Positions 23,655 through 35,600 of a stretch of 64,000 bases of DNA are shown in pieces. Under the pieces are notes generated by a model. It saw only the letters and a program-made list of their open reading frames with translations. It did not search any database and was not told the DNA's origin. A program made the translations under genes and the position numbers. Source of the DNA: Rhizophagus irregularis (taxonomy: Eukaryota; Glomeromycota; Glomeromycetes; Glomerales; Glomeraceae); contig NC_089443.1 in NCBI RefSeq assembly GCF_026210795.1, positions 2,666,001 to 2,730,000 on the forward strand, written 5' to 3'. Position 1 is the first letter of the stretch, and each line of letters begins with the position of its first letter.

Positions 23655-26600
23655 GTGAGTTGTCCCTCCTTCCCCATCCCTCATCTTTGGTCTTCTGTTT
23701 CAGATTTAACGGATAGTTTTCCTACTGATCATTTTTTAATTACAGCGCATTTTGATTTTTTTGCGCTTCGTGACCAGCATGTGCCCAGTTATCTTAAGCA
23801 ACAATAACGTAGCCGTACATGCTTTGATTCCCATTCTGCCATTACTGAACAAAAGGAAGCTTTTACTGCATCAGTTTCCTTTTTATTGCCTGACATGTTC
23901 TCTTCTCCCCCTACTTTGACTCTAAATCAAATTTGGCACAAGTTCAAGACTGCTTTGCTTGCAGCCGCGCGCTCTCACTTTTCCAGGAAAACTATCTCTT
24001 TAATGAAACCCAAAACCATTCCTCATGAGTTACAACCTTATGTTTATTTGAGCCATAGTTTAGATTATTTCACAATGTCCTTAAAGAAATTGTCATCTAT
24101 TACCCGTTTAACGGTTTTGTGGTCTCAATTTTTCAATAATTTTGAACCTATTTTCAATAAATTATTTCCTAATCATTCTGGTCTCCTTAATGGTCTTTCG
24201 CATCCTTCACAACTCTTGACGGTTTTCGACTCTTCAAACCTCTCTTATAATGAATTTTTAATTCAATTTTGAAAATCTTTACAAAAACTCAAGCGGTTCA
24301 GTAATGCCTTGGAATTTAATAAATTCAAGACCGCTTCCATGAAATCAGCTATTTCAGAAAGGAATATTAATTTTTATGAAAATAAAGGCAAATTCATTTC
24401 TAGCTCTTTAAATCGAGAAAGACGATGTATTATCCTGAACTGAGTCCTGGTTGTAGATACTCCTGATTATCCTAAACTGCTGGTTGCTCCTGAAGAAATT
24501 AAAGATGCAGCCATCTCACATTTTCAGAATATAGTCGGTTTCTCTGTCTTTCCGTTTGATTCCCTTTCCTCTCTTCCTTCACAATGGCAAAAAAGATACT
24601 CTCCATTAGAACAGTTTCATGAATCTTTGTATGATTCTGTAATGTCACATATTTCTATTTCAGATTTACGTAAAGTCATTTTGGCCTCTCCCGCCTATAA
24701 AGCTCCTAGTCCCTCTGCTATTCCGTATGAATGGTTCAAACTGCTATTGGACACTTCCCTTCAGTTCTTGTGTGAGCTTATAAATCACTGCCTCGACCTC
24801 TCTGATATTCCCGAAGATTGGTGTTCTGCCTCTATTGCTTCTATTCCCAAACCTCATGAATTTGATGCTTTACTAAAAAATACTCGACCAATTACCTTTT
24901 TGAAAACTGCCTGGAAATTATTAGTTAAAATTGTGAACAACAGGCTTTCCAACATTCTATCTTCTCATCATGTACTTCAAGGCAATAATTTCGCTGGTTT
25001 ACTTGGTTCTTCAGTTAACACTTCGATCAACGTACTGGATGGTATTATTAAGAGTCATAGACTCTCCCGCTCTTCACAGGAACTTTGGATTTTGAGCCAG
25101 GATATCTCCAAGGCGTTCGACTCTATCGATTTATGAATGTTGCGTTTAGCTTTTAACCGTTCACGGTTTCCTGATAGTTTATCTAATTTTATTATTAGTT
25201 TGTTTACTAATAGGAAAAATCAAATCTTTACGCCTTATGGCCTTACTCTACCCTATAATGTTCTCATTGGAATTGATCAAGAAGAAGTTATTTCTCCACT
25301 TTTATGGACTATATATTTTGATCCACTACTTACAGAACTATCAGATTCTGCCATTTTTTCCTATTTATAGTCTTCCAATATATCTTAAGACATACTTGCT
25401 CTTAATGACAGTGAACGAATAGATCTTGCCGTTCCAATCATACAACTCACTTATATGGATGATTCCATGCTTGTCTCTGCTTCTTTGGATGGTCTTCAAC
25501 ATCTTTTATCTATTGCTAGAGATTTTTATTTCATCAATAATATTACTGCGAACTTTTCAAAATACGAATTAGTTTGCTCTTTATCCAATGCTTCTCTGAT
25601 TACGTTTTCACTTTCTTCTGAATTCCCAACTCTAGTGGCTAATGTGGATTTTCAATTAACTCCCTTAAAGCTTTCTTCTTCGTTTAGATTTCTTGGGGTC
25701 TGGTTCAATCTTCAAGGTTCTCCTTCCTTTGTAGTTTCTCAAATTAAAGATATATACCGCACCTTTGTCCAGATAGTTCGATTTAAGAAATTGACTTCTT
25801 CTCAGTTAGCTTATCTACATTCCGCTGTTATCCTTCCCAAGATCCACTTCCGATCACAGGTCATTTTCATACTGGAAGCTACATTGACTCGAGCTATTAG
25901 CTCCTATTATGGTCTTCAAAAGAAGCTTCTATCAGTTTCCCGTACCTTTCCTGCGTTAGCTTTTTCGTCTAGCTTATTTACTAAGGACACTAATCCCTAC
26001 ACTTACCTTTATCAAAGACTTATCTTTCGCCTTATGGCTTGGGTCTCTCTGTACACCTCTGGATCACTTTATTCATATTGGGTAGCTATCACTTTCCGCA
26101 CCCTTCAAGCAGCTTTGAAATGGCCCTCCTCTTTGGATAATATTTCCGATTTCTCTAAATAGAACTCTAGCCAAAGATCGATTTCTCATAATTGGATTTT
26201 TCAAACTTTACGAATTCTTGTCGAAAGTGGTTTGAATATTAAGCTCCCTTCTACTCTCTGTCTGGACTTAATGCCAGTATCTTCCATTCCCCTGGTTACT
26301 CTATTATCTGAACTTGCAAATTCTGAAAAACCCACTTGGCTTTTTTCCTCATTATGGTGTTTTTTGCAAATCGTTAACCCATTTCATCAGTTTGTTTTTA
26401 CTTGGATGGATCTCAAAAGAATGAATTTGATTCCGAAGACTGGAAAAATTCCTTCTTGGTTTACTCGTCTTACTAGTATTCCTAATTTAATTCACTACTT
26501 ACCAGCTGTGGATGTACCTTTAGTGTATCCTCCTCATTTCCTGAATTTACAAGATTCTGCTCTTGCCACTATTGATGAACATTCCCGTTTAAAAGCTCGT

Positions 26601-26807
26601 AATCGGTACTATTGGATTGCTGGATTGGATGCTTCTAATTCCTTGATTTTTGGATGTATTTTCTATACTGTTGATATGCATAAAACTCGTATTGTGTATT
26701 TCACACATTGGACCACTTCTTCTTCTAATTAATTCATGATTTCTCCCTGTCCAGAATGCTCTTTACATGATGTTACAATTGTGGATGGTCCTCTTCAAGT
26801 GCGATCT
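23655..26807 (+). pseudogene. LINE ORF2, endonuclease end and reverse transcriptase
   Basis: Recognisable reverse transcriptase blocks in order: KAPSPSAIPYEWFK (near 24700), ASIPKPHEFDALLKNTRPIT (near 24840), WILSQDISKAFDSIDL (near 25086), GIDQEEVISPLLWTIYFDPLL (a degenerate QG..SPLL block near 25270) and the catalytic TYMDDSMLVSA (YMDD at 25452-25463). The frame is broken by a TGA at 24270, a TGA at 25134-25136, a TAG at 25368-25370, a TAG at 26160-26162 and at least one frameshift. The catalytic aspartates of YMDD and DISKAFD are intact, so inactivation came from truncating lesions rather than loss of active-site residues. Confidence 0.85.
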
Positions 26808-27179
26808 CACTGGTCAAAATAGTCCAAATCGGCCAAAATTCAACCAGCCGATTTTAAGCTAATTTATGGTCTAATGCTGGTCGAACTTTAGCTGATTTTT
26901 TGGCTGCAGTTCGCTGCCACTCGCCTAAAGTTCGGCTTGAAATTTCGGCCAAAATTCAGTTAACATTCGGAACAATTTCAGATAGCAAATTTTGGTGAAT
27001 AGTTTTCCGAATGTTACTTAATTTATGTTGCAAATTTGTACTAAATTTATTTACTAATATTCAGCCACAACTCATTTTATTTAATATTCGCAATAAATCA
27101 CAACTTTATTTATAAATGCATATTACAAATAAGTATTACTAATCTACAATTCCACAATCACATAATTCATGTATTCGTA

Positions 27180-29530
27180 TATACTTACGAATCTTGATCT
27201 TTTGGAAACCCACCGAAACTATAAAAAAAAAGAAAAGAACGGTTAGTAACCGTTCCATAATATTAAAAAAAGCAAAAAAACCCAAGATTCTACTTACGAA
27301 TCTTTGGTTTTTTTCTGTTTATCAGAACCCACCCGAGACACCAAACCTATAAAAAAGAAAAAAAAAGAGCGGTTATTAATAACCGTTCATAATAATATTA
27401 AAAAAAAATAAAAAATAAACCAAGATTCGTAAGTACGAATCTTGGTTACACTTTTCTAAAGATCCCGAAAACTACAAAAGAAAAGAACGGTTATTAGTAA
27501 ACCGTTCGTAGTAATAAAAAATAAAAATAAAAAATAAAAAAAGAACCAAGATTCGTACTTACTTACGAATCTTGGTTTTCCGTTGTTCTTCAAAAGCCCA
27601 CTGAATCTAAAAAATAAAATAAGAACGGTTTATCGGTAACCGTTTGTTAATATTATAAAAAAAAATAAAAATAAAACCAAGATTCGTACTACGAATCTTG
27701 GTTTTTTCCATTCTTCGGAAGACACCGACCTAAAAAAAAAGAAAAAGAACGGTTAGAAACTGTTCGTAATAATAAACAAAAATAAAAAAATAAAGATTCA
27801 TACCGAATCTTTAGTTTTTTCCGTTCCTTGGAAAGACAGAATCCACCCGAACCTATAAAAAAAAAATCAAAAGAACGGTTAGTAACCGTTCCATAACATT
27901 AAAAAAAAGATTCGTAAGTATATTACTTACGAATCTTTATCTTTGGGTTTTTGTTCGTCGGAAGTCCACCGCACCTAAAAAAATAAAGAAAAGAACGGTA
28001 TTAGTAACCGTTCATTAATAAAATTAAAAAAAAAAGAAAAAATTATAAAGTAAAGATTCGTACTTACGAATCTTTATCTTTTGGGTTTTCGTTCGTCGGA
28101 AGCCCACCGCACCTAAAAAATAAAGAAAAAAACGGTTATTAGTAACCATTCGTAATAAAGAAAAAACAAAAAAAAAATTATAAAGTAAAGATTCGTACTT
28201 ACGAATCTTTATCTTTGGGTTTTCGTTTTTCGGAAGCCCACCCGATCCTAAAAAAAAGAAAGAATGGTTAGTAAACCATTCGTAATAATAATAAATAAAT
28301 AAATAAATTAAAGATTCTTACGAATCTTTGGGTTTTCGTTCTTCGGAAGCCCACCTGATCCTAAAAAAAAAGAAAAGAACGGTTATTAGTAAACCGTTCA
28401 TATATTAAAAAAAAACAAAAAAAATTAAACCAAGATTCGTACTTACTTACGAATCTTAGTTTCTTAGTTTTCCGTTCTTCGGAAGCCCACCAGATTCTAA
28501 AAAATAGAAAAGAACGGTTATTAGTAACCGTTCGTAATATTTTTTTAAAAAATAAAAAAAAATCCAAGATTCTTACGAATCTTTGGAATTTTCCCGTTCT
28601 TCGGAACACGGAAGCCCACCCGAACCTATAAAAAATAAAAGAACGGTTATTAGTAACCGTTCGTAATATTTTTTTAAAAAATAAAAAAAATCCAAGATTC
28701 TTACGAATCTTGGAATTTTCCCGTTCTTCGGAACACTAAGTACACCTGAACCTATAAAAAATAAAAGAACGGTTATTAGTAACCGTTCGTAACATTTTTT
28801 TAAAAAAATAAAAAAAAAATCCAAGATTCTTACGAATCTTGGAATTTTCCCGTTCTTCGGAATACGAAAGCACACCCGAACCTATAAAAAATAAAAGAAC
28901 GGTTATTAGTAACCGTTCGTAATATTTTTTTTAAAAAAAAATAAAAAAAAATCCAAGATTCTTACGAATCTTGGAATTTTTCCGTTCTTCAGAATATCCG
29001 ATCCTAAAAAAAGTAAAGAATGGTTATTAATAACCGTTCATAATATTAAAAATAAACAAAAAAAAAAATAACCAAGTTTCGAACTTACGAAACTTGGTTT
29101 TTCCATACTTCGGAAGTCCACCCGAACGGCCGAACCTAAAAAAAATAAAAAAGAACGGTTAGTATTAACCGTTCATATTAAAAATATAAAAAAAAAACTC
29201 CAAAGAATTCGTACTAACTTTGTTTATTTTATCTTTCGGAAAGCCACCCGAACGGCCAAACCTAAAAAAAAAGTAAAAAAAGAACAGTTAGTAACCGTTC
29301 ATATTAAATTAAATTAAAAAAATAAAAATAAAATAAACCAAGTTTCGTACTTACGAAACTTGGTTTTTCCATACTTCGGAATGCATCCACCGAACGGCGA
29401 AGACTAAAAAAAAAAGTAAAAAAAGAACGGTTAGTAACCGTTCATATTAAAAAATAAAATAAAGCTCCAAAGAATTCGTACTTACAAATCTTTGGAGTTT
29501 CTGTACTTTGGAAGCTCATTCCCGAAAGCC
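27180..29530. repeat. Satellite array with two hairpins per unit
   Basis: About 18 units of roughly 115-135 bp. Each contains a palindrome like AAGATTCGTACTTACGAATCTT (20-24 bp), a linker like TTCCGTTCTTCGGAAGCCCACC followed by a CGAACC/CTAAAAAA stretch, a second palindrome of the type GAACGGTTATTAGTAACCGTTC, and an A-rich spacer. The arms vary in concert between units (for example AACGGTTA/TAACCGTT, or GATTCTTACGAATC), which suggests the hairpins are maintained. Open frames on the minus strand (28361-28875) come from the repeat itself and are not genes. Confidence 0.9.
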
Positions 29531-29558
29531 GAACCTATAAAAAAAAATAAAAAAAAAG

Positions 29559-29672
29559 TGAAAAAAGTGGGGGGAAGGGGAAGGGGGAAGGAAAAGGGAA
29601 GGAAGGGAAAGGAGAAGAAGGGGAAACAGGGAAGGGGAACGAAGGAAAGGAAAGGGGTGGGGAAGAAAAAAA
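29559..29672 (+). repeat. G-rich polypurine tract
   Basis: About 110 bases almost without pyrimidines on the plus strand, with many GGGG and GGGGG runs separated by AA or AAGG. It could form G-quadruplex or triplex DNA. The open frame across it (29492-29701) is a low-complexity artefact. Confidence 0.8.
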
Positions 29673-29731
29673 TTATTAAAAGTTTAAAAAAGGATGTATA
29701 AGATGATCCTTTTTTAAACTTTTAATATGCG
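29671..29731. repeat. Inverted repeat next to the polypurine tract
   Basis: The left arm ends AAGTTTAAAAAAGGAT and is mirrored by ATCCTTTTTTAAACTT about 10 bases later, giving a hairpin stem of about 20 bp. It separates the polypurine tract from the right subterminal repeats of the CACTA-type element. Confidence 0.8.
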
Positions 29732-29893
29732 TAACACGTAATGCGTAACGTTTGATTAACAAAATTAATAAATCGACCATAAATCATATATGTCAAAATT
29801 TGGCCGATTTTTAATAATTTACGAAATTTGGCCGAAATGTGTGACAGATCAGCCGATTTGTCACATGACCGAAAGTTTTGATTTCGACCAGTG

Positions 29894-31206
29894 TCTGTTG
29901 GATCTAAATTATCTCATCGATCTTGTTTAACTTTTCTTCCTTCTTATAGATGTTTACAATTATTTCATATGTCTTCGCATATTGATTCTACCTGTAATAA
30001 TATTAATTTATTTTTATCTCCTTTTTTGATATGTTCATTTTTCAAAATTTTATTAGGTTATTCCCGTATATATATTCCTGAATTGTTTTTAGTGAATGCT
30101 CTTCCTGTTATTTTGCCTACAAATGCTTTGGTATCTCATTAACTACCCAATGTCCTTTCTAATCCTGATCTAGGTTTACGCATTGGACTGGAACACCATA
30201 TTTATTTATATGCCAAAAGGAAACTTAACTTTACACATGATGATACGATTGTTTGTGGATAGCTTCAAAAAGATGATGACCTTATCCTTGCCTCTGGTGT
30301 ACCTTCGTGGACTAATTGTCCGCTTTCCACACAAGCTTCTGAACTAGGCCTTATTCTTCATATTCTTCGTCTCCTGCCTCGTAATAGTTCTATTACATTT
30401 TATACCAAGCATCAATATACATCCCTTTTTTCAAATTTTTGCTACTCCTCTCCTGAACGACGTGTTCGGTCTCCTTATACGTCCTTTGGATGGCTATTTA
30501 TTGCTGTACTTCCAACTCCAGTCTTAACTGCACATTTCTACAAATTACGGATATCTCTAATGATGAATATCTTTCCCGTTGTTCTTCGCTTACGGATTCC
30601 CTCGATGTTCCTTTGTTTTCTTTTGGACCCTTGTTAAACATTCCTACTCCCTCTCAAGGTTTACTTGTTGCCTTTTTATGCAATGTTATTCCTCTTATTA
30701 ATGATCCAGTCACGTATTGGCATACTATCTCAGACATGAAAGCTTTCTTTGAATTGCTTAGTTTTTCTAGATTCACTCCATTACGGTCCTCATACTCTGT
30801 TATCGATTGGACTCTTACTTTTGGCCTTTTTAAAGACACCCTTTACCATCGTATGGATGTTTCGCGTATCTCTGCCTCTCTTCGATTCTGGCTTCAGCTC
30901 TGGTTCAATGAACTTCTTTTGATGTTTCGTTTACGACATCGCTACCCGGACTTATACGCGGATAACTCTCTGTGTCCAAATTGTGGTATCTTTATAGAAA
31001 CCCTTGAACACTTCTTTACTTGTTCCCCGAATGCTGACTCCAGTCCAGTTGAAAATAGTCCTCCTCCAATACTTTGTCAATGCATTCTTTTGGAATTAAT
31101 AGACCGATTTTTGAACCGCCTTACTCGAAAAGCTCTATTAGTACTAAAAAGATGGTTTTGGTACCATTTGAATCATTTTGACAAGATGATTCTAATGAAC
31201 TATTGA
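29894..31206 (+). pseudogene. LINE ORF2, RNase H-like segment and C-terminal zinc knuckle
   Basis: Downstream of the inserted transposon the LINE frame resumes. Around 30330-30410 the wording SELGLILHILRLLP...ITFYTK matches the RNase H AE...IYTD region, with the catalytic Asp replaced by Lys. The last frame, 30490-31206, ends with CPNCGIFIETLEHFFTC (30973-31030), the usual C-terminal zinc-binding knuckle of such elements. At least one stop and frame changes separate the pieces. Confidence 0.75.
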
Positions 31207-31379
31207 TCATCTTTCTATGATTACTAAATGGTGAGTTATTGCACAATCAATTAGAAAAGAACTGAAAAATAGAACCATTCAGAGCTTTAATATGGGGGTT
31301 CCATAAGTTAATAATATTAGTTTAGTTTTATATTTTTTTTACTTTATGTATAATCACTAGTATTATTCTAAAAAAAAAA

Positions 31380-31895
31380 GGTAAAAATAAAATTGCATTT
31401 TTATATATTAAACATAAAATTTATTGAAATTTTTGCAACTTAAAAAATAAGGTAAACTATTAAGTTTTGAAAAAACTTTTTTATTTAATAAATAAAATAA
31501 CTACGTTTCCTTCCCCTAATATTTATTAGAGTTAGGAGTTAGGATTAGGGTTAGAGTTAAGGGTTTATTTATCACAATGTATCACACCCTTACGTTCTTA
31601 ATTAATGTTTTGTTATTAAATCCTATTTGTCACCCTTATTCGTCATGGAAAGAATTTCCCCTCCAGTTTAAAATTAGAAATTTTCTTATCTTTTAAGATT
31701 TATTGCTAAATTTCTAATAAAAAAACTAATAATAAAGTGAAAAGGATTTATCTCCTCATTGTACTTTACATGATGAAGTTTTGTACTAATCATTATGGTA
31801 CTGTCAGGTTGTTAATAAACTGCTTGAAGAAATTGAAGAAATAAAGTTTCTTTGTATTAAAAACTATTTTTTGAAAATTATTATTTGGAGATAGT
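31380..31895. other. Gap between the LINE and the small TIR element
   Basis: No gene. It holds a degenerate telomere-like tract (31524-31565) and otherwise AT-rich sequence. Confidence 0.5.
31524..31565. repeat. Degenerate telomere-like tract
   Basis: About six imperfect units in a row resembling TTAGGG (for example GTTAGGATTAGGGTTAGAG). Too short and diverged to be an active telomere; it may be an interstitial telomeric scar. Confidence 0.5.
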
Positions 31896-31904
31896 ACAGA
31901 CAAA

Positions 31905-32515
31905 AGCATAGCGAACATGCTTTTATCACTTTGCCGATCATTCATCGATATTATGTCACATTAATTTTGAAGCTATGGTTAAAGCCATAAATTCTTAGCC
32001 AAACTATACTAACTAATGTCTTTTTAGTAGTATAATTTATGAAAAATAAAAAAAATTATATTGTTAAAGTTAACCTTAAACTGAAATTTTCAATAATTTG
32101 ATATTTGCCTATATTTGCTGATCATCTGCTAATTTGACTTTGGAGCTTCGGGCGAAGCCACAGATTTACGGGCGAAACTTGAAATTTTCAAAATATATTA
32201 TTTAGGTATTCAAGAATCAATAGCCAAAATAATCATGTAGAATTTTAGGTAATCAAAAAGTTATCATTGAGCAAATGTTTATGAATATTATTAAAATACA
32301 CATATAGACAAAATTTGTAAAACTTTATTAACTGTTTAAAGAATTTTTTTTGATAAATTTAATATGCAGTAAATTTAAATGAATGTTAAATTGTCTGTAA
32401 AATTATTATTATGTAGGATTTTCAACCAAAGTAATTATAACGAAGTGATAAAATTGAATAAATGATCGACAAATGATCAACAAAATTGTGATAAAGTAAA
32501 GATGTCCGCTATGCT
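31905..32515. mobile_element. 611-bp non-autonomous relative of the 16986-21548 transposon
   Basis: TIRs AGCATAGCGAACATGC and, as reverse complement from the right, AGCATAGCGGACATCTT, followed inward by TTTATCAC and GCCGATCAT/GTTGATCATTTG words as in the large element. The flanking 9-mers ACAGACAAA (31896-31904) and ACAGACAGA (32516-32524) match at 8 of 9 positions, an old 9-bp target duplication. No coding capacity. The right end is 148 bp upstream of the gamma-tubulin complex start codon, so it may overlap the promoter. Confidence 0.85.
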
Positions 32516-32663
32516 ACAGACAGACGTATAACTAACGTACAGTACTACAGCACCATACGATCTTAACGATCTTATATGGGTATTAATGCTGCGCCACTGA
32601 ATTAGGTTACAACACAATCGTATTTAACGCGAAACTCTTCACGAACAAAATAACCTTTTAATC

Positions 32664-35600
32664 ATGTCCAGTTTCTATGGTAACCCAAGTTTTGCAAGTT
32701 TAAAAAACTCAATTCCTCAAGCTGCTGATGGAGAAATTGGACGTATTTCGCGTACTCTCGCTCGTTTAGTTAAAACCATTTTACGCGAAAGTTCAAATAC
32801 AGCAAATAAGGCAAGCTGTAAAGGCACTCCTACCTCTGAGGTAGGTAAAAACGCCGAGCTGTCATCACGTCAACAGCAAATTTTCGAATATTGTATGAGG
32901 ATATTGGGCAGGTAAATTGCCCTAGACCTTTACAAATTCAAGTACGAACTACTCAGTTCAGTCTTGCTTTTTTTACGTCGAAAAGCAAGATAAAACCAAC
33001 AAAAATGTTTATTAACTTAGTTTGTTTCTTCTATCAGTCGAATGACTCCTTCGGTAGTGAGTGATGAACTACATGTATCCGATCTTATTAAAAAAAAATG
33101 TAGGTATCTTATATCTTTTCTTTTCTTTAGTTTTCTTTTGATTTTTTTTATTTCTTAAGTTAGCATTATTTAATTAGTGGCTCGTGAACACAAATCGTCG
33201 GCAAAAGCTTTACGATTCGCAAATTTATTCTCTAAATTGCAATCTCAGGTGTGTAAAATTAATGTACTTTTGTCCGTTACTATATTTGAGCTTACAATTT
33301 TCATTGCTTTTCATTAGACAACTATAACGAGGAAATGGTCAATATTGTATTTTTTATTATCATTAAGCGATCAATCTAACATTAGTGAAGTAGGCAAAGT
33401 TATGAACACATCAGTAAATTTTAATTTAACCATATTTTCGGTGTTCAGACTTTACATTATTAAGAATTTATTTGATTTCTTCAATTTTAGCCTATTGAAC
33501 AAGCGTTTTCATATCGTGGTTTACAAAATTTATCCAATTTTCGTAATATTGAAACAAATAAACAACCATATGAAGAGGAGGCAAATCGATTCATTCCAAA
33601 CGTTCCCTCTTCATCTAAGGTTTCTACTATTAAAGTTTCAAAAGAAGAAGAATTGCCTCCTAGAATCATTTTGATAAAGCAATTAGCAGAATTTGAGAAT
33701 TGTAAGTTACTATTTTAGTCGTTATCTGATTTTATTCAAAATTCTAATTTTTTTTTTTTACAATTATTCTTAGCTAATATCGAAGTGTCTGAAGAAATGT
33801 TGTTACGTGACATTGTATTTATATTTCAAGGAATAAATGGACAATTTATTAAATATAATGAAGAGAGCTTATCATATATAATCGATCCAAAGGTATGCAC
33901 AAATAATTATGGACGTTTATTTCTAAAGAATATATTATTGTCTTCATTGATAAATTCATAATTTTTCAAACAGTTAGATATTAATCGAACGACACGTGAC
34001 CTTTTACATAGGCTTACAGAATTAGGATGGCTCTACAAACGTGTCAATGAGTTCGTGTCTTTAAATGTAAATGATCCTTCTATTGGACTTGTTGGTCAGG
34101 TAATTATCATAGTTACCTTTAACTTATATTGAATCATGAAGAATTAAAATTTAATATCATATGAAATCAATCAGGCTTTCTGTTCCGCCCTACAACGTGA
34201 ACTGACCGAATATTATAAATTCATTGCTGTTTTGGAAGCTCAAGTTACAAAACAAGTTAAAGGGCAACAGATTCCTTCTCAAGGACTTACCTTAAAACGT
34301 CTTTTGGTATGGACACAAGAGTCACTTTTAAAATTACGTATTATGTCAGTTCTTGTTGATTGTTGTAAAAAACAAAGAGGTGGAGCATTGGTTTCGACGA
34401 TTTATAATTATACGAATCATGGAGATCCATTCATTCAACAATTTATTAACAATACACTTGAAGAGGTAATTATTGTAAAAATAGATAATATTTTACATTT
34501 GGGATACCACCACCTTTATAATGTTTTCGATAAAATATTATAGGTATCGCGCCCATTCTTTGAAATGTTGCAACGTTGGATATATGAAGGCGAATTGGAA
34601 GATCCTTTTGAAGAATTTTTCGTTGCTTGTGATCCTAACGTTTTAGAGGAGAATTTGTGGCAATTAAAATATGAATATCGACAAAATATGCAACCAACTT
34701 TTATTAGCACATTACTTGCAAAAAAAGTAAGGACTTGATTATGTTTCTTCCAGAAATGAATAATAAATTAATCACAGCTTTCATTCAGATATTTTCCATA
34801 GGAAAATCCCTTAACTTTATTCGTTATAGCTGTCATGATAGTGATTGGGTAGTTACCAATGGGAAAGCAAAGGGAGCTGATAAAAGTGACTATTCATATT
34901 TTTTTTGATATTATTCATTAGGATGATTATACTAATTTGACAGTTTATGGAACCTAAAACATAGTGTTGAAATACGGTGATATTATAGCACTTGAAAGTT
35001 CTATTGACGCTACGTATACCGCTACAAGTCAAAGGCTATTGAATATATTATTTACTAAATACAAACTCGAGAAACATTTGACTGCTTTGAAGCAATATTT
35101 ATTACTTGGCCAGGGTGATTTTATACAACACTTAATGTTTCAACTGGGGTAAGTTTTAATTTTATATCACGCTCTTGTATAAATTAAAATTTTATTTATT
35201 TATTTTTTTAGACCTGGCCTTTCAAAACCTTCGAATACTCTTTACCGTCATAACCTTACAGGTACTTTAGAAGCCGCTATTCGTGCATCAAATGCACAAT
35301 ATGATGATCCCGACATTCTTCGAAGGTTGGATGTTAGACTTCTTGAGGTTAGATAAGATAATAGCACTTAATAAGAAATTTTTTTATTATTTTGACACAT
35401 TTCTTTAAATAGGTCTCTTCCGGCGATATTGGCTGGGACGTTTTCAGCTTAGATTACCATGTTGATTCTCCTATAAACACAATTTTCACACCACAAGAAA
35501 TGCAACGATATCTTAAACTGTTCAATTTCCTTTGGCGCTTAAAACGGGTCGAGCATGATTTATCATCGGCTTGGCGTCGTAATACGACTAGCGCACGGAG

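Larger units (their letters stand above)
26808..29893. mobile_element. CACTA-type non-autonomous DNA transposon
   Basis: Termini CACTGGTCAAAAT and, as reverse complement from the right, CACTGGTCGAAAT. A 3-bp target duplication, TCT, lies at 26805-26807 and 29894-29896. A CACTR start plus a 3-bp duplication defines the CACTA/EnSpm (CMC) superfamily. Both subterminal regions (26820-27000 and 29760-29880) are full of TCGGCCAAAATT-type words in both orientations, as expected for transposase-binding subterminal repeats. There is no transposase; the interior is a satellite array (27180-29530) followed by a polypurine tract. It sits inside the LINE, so it is younger than that insertion. Confidence 0.85.
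23655..31379 (+). mobile_element. Decayed LINE (non-LTR retrotransposon), split by a CACTA-type element
   Basis: Collinear fragments on the plus strand: end of an APE-type endonuclease (wording SFPTDHFLITAHFDF near 23710-23765), reverse transcriptase (24627-26162), a linker, an RNase H-like segment (about 30290-30480), a C-terminal zinc knuckle (30973-31030) and an A10 tail at 31370-31379. The 5' end is truncated inside the endonuclease. A 3.09-kb DNA transposon (26808-29893) interrupts it between the linker and RNase H parts. Multiple stops and frameshifts mean it is inactive. Confidence 0.85.

Noticed and set aside
28361-28875. Open frames of 82 and 100 codons on the minus strand
   Set aside because: They repeat the same peptide because they are translations of the satellite units.
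27180-29530. CRISPR-like appearance of a regular palindromic array
   Set aside because: The units are whole tandem copies with two palindromes and no unique spacers, the context is eukaryotic, and the array lies inside a CACTA-type transposon.
33345-33674. 109-codon plus-strand frame within GCP3
   Set aside because: It reads through intron 4 and exon 5 in a frame incompatible with the GCP3 splice phases.
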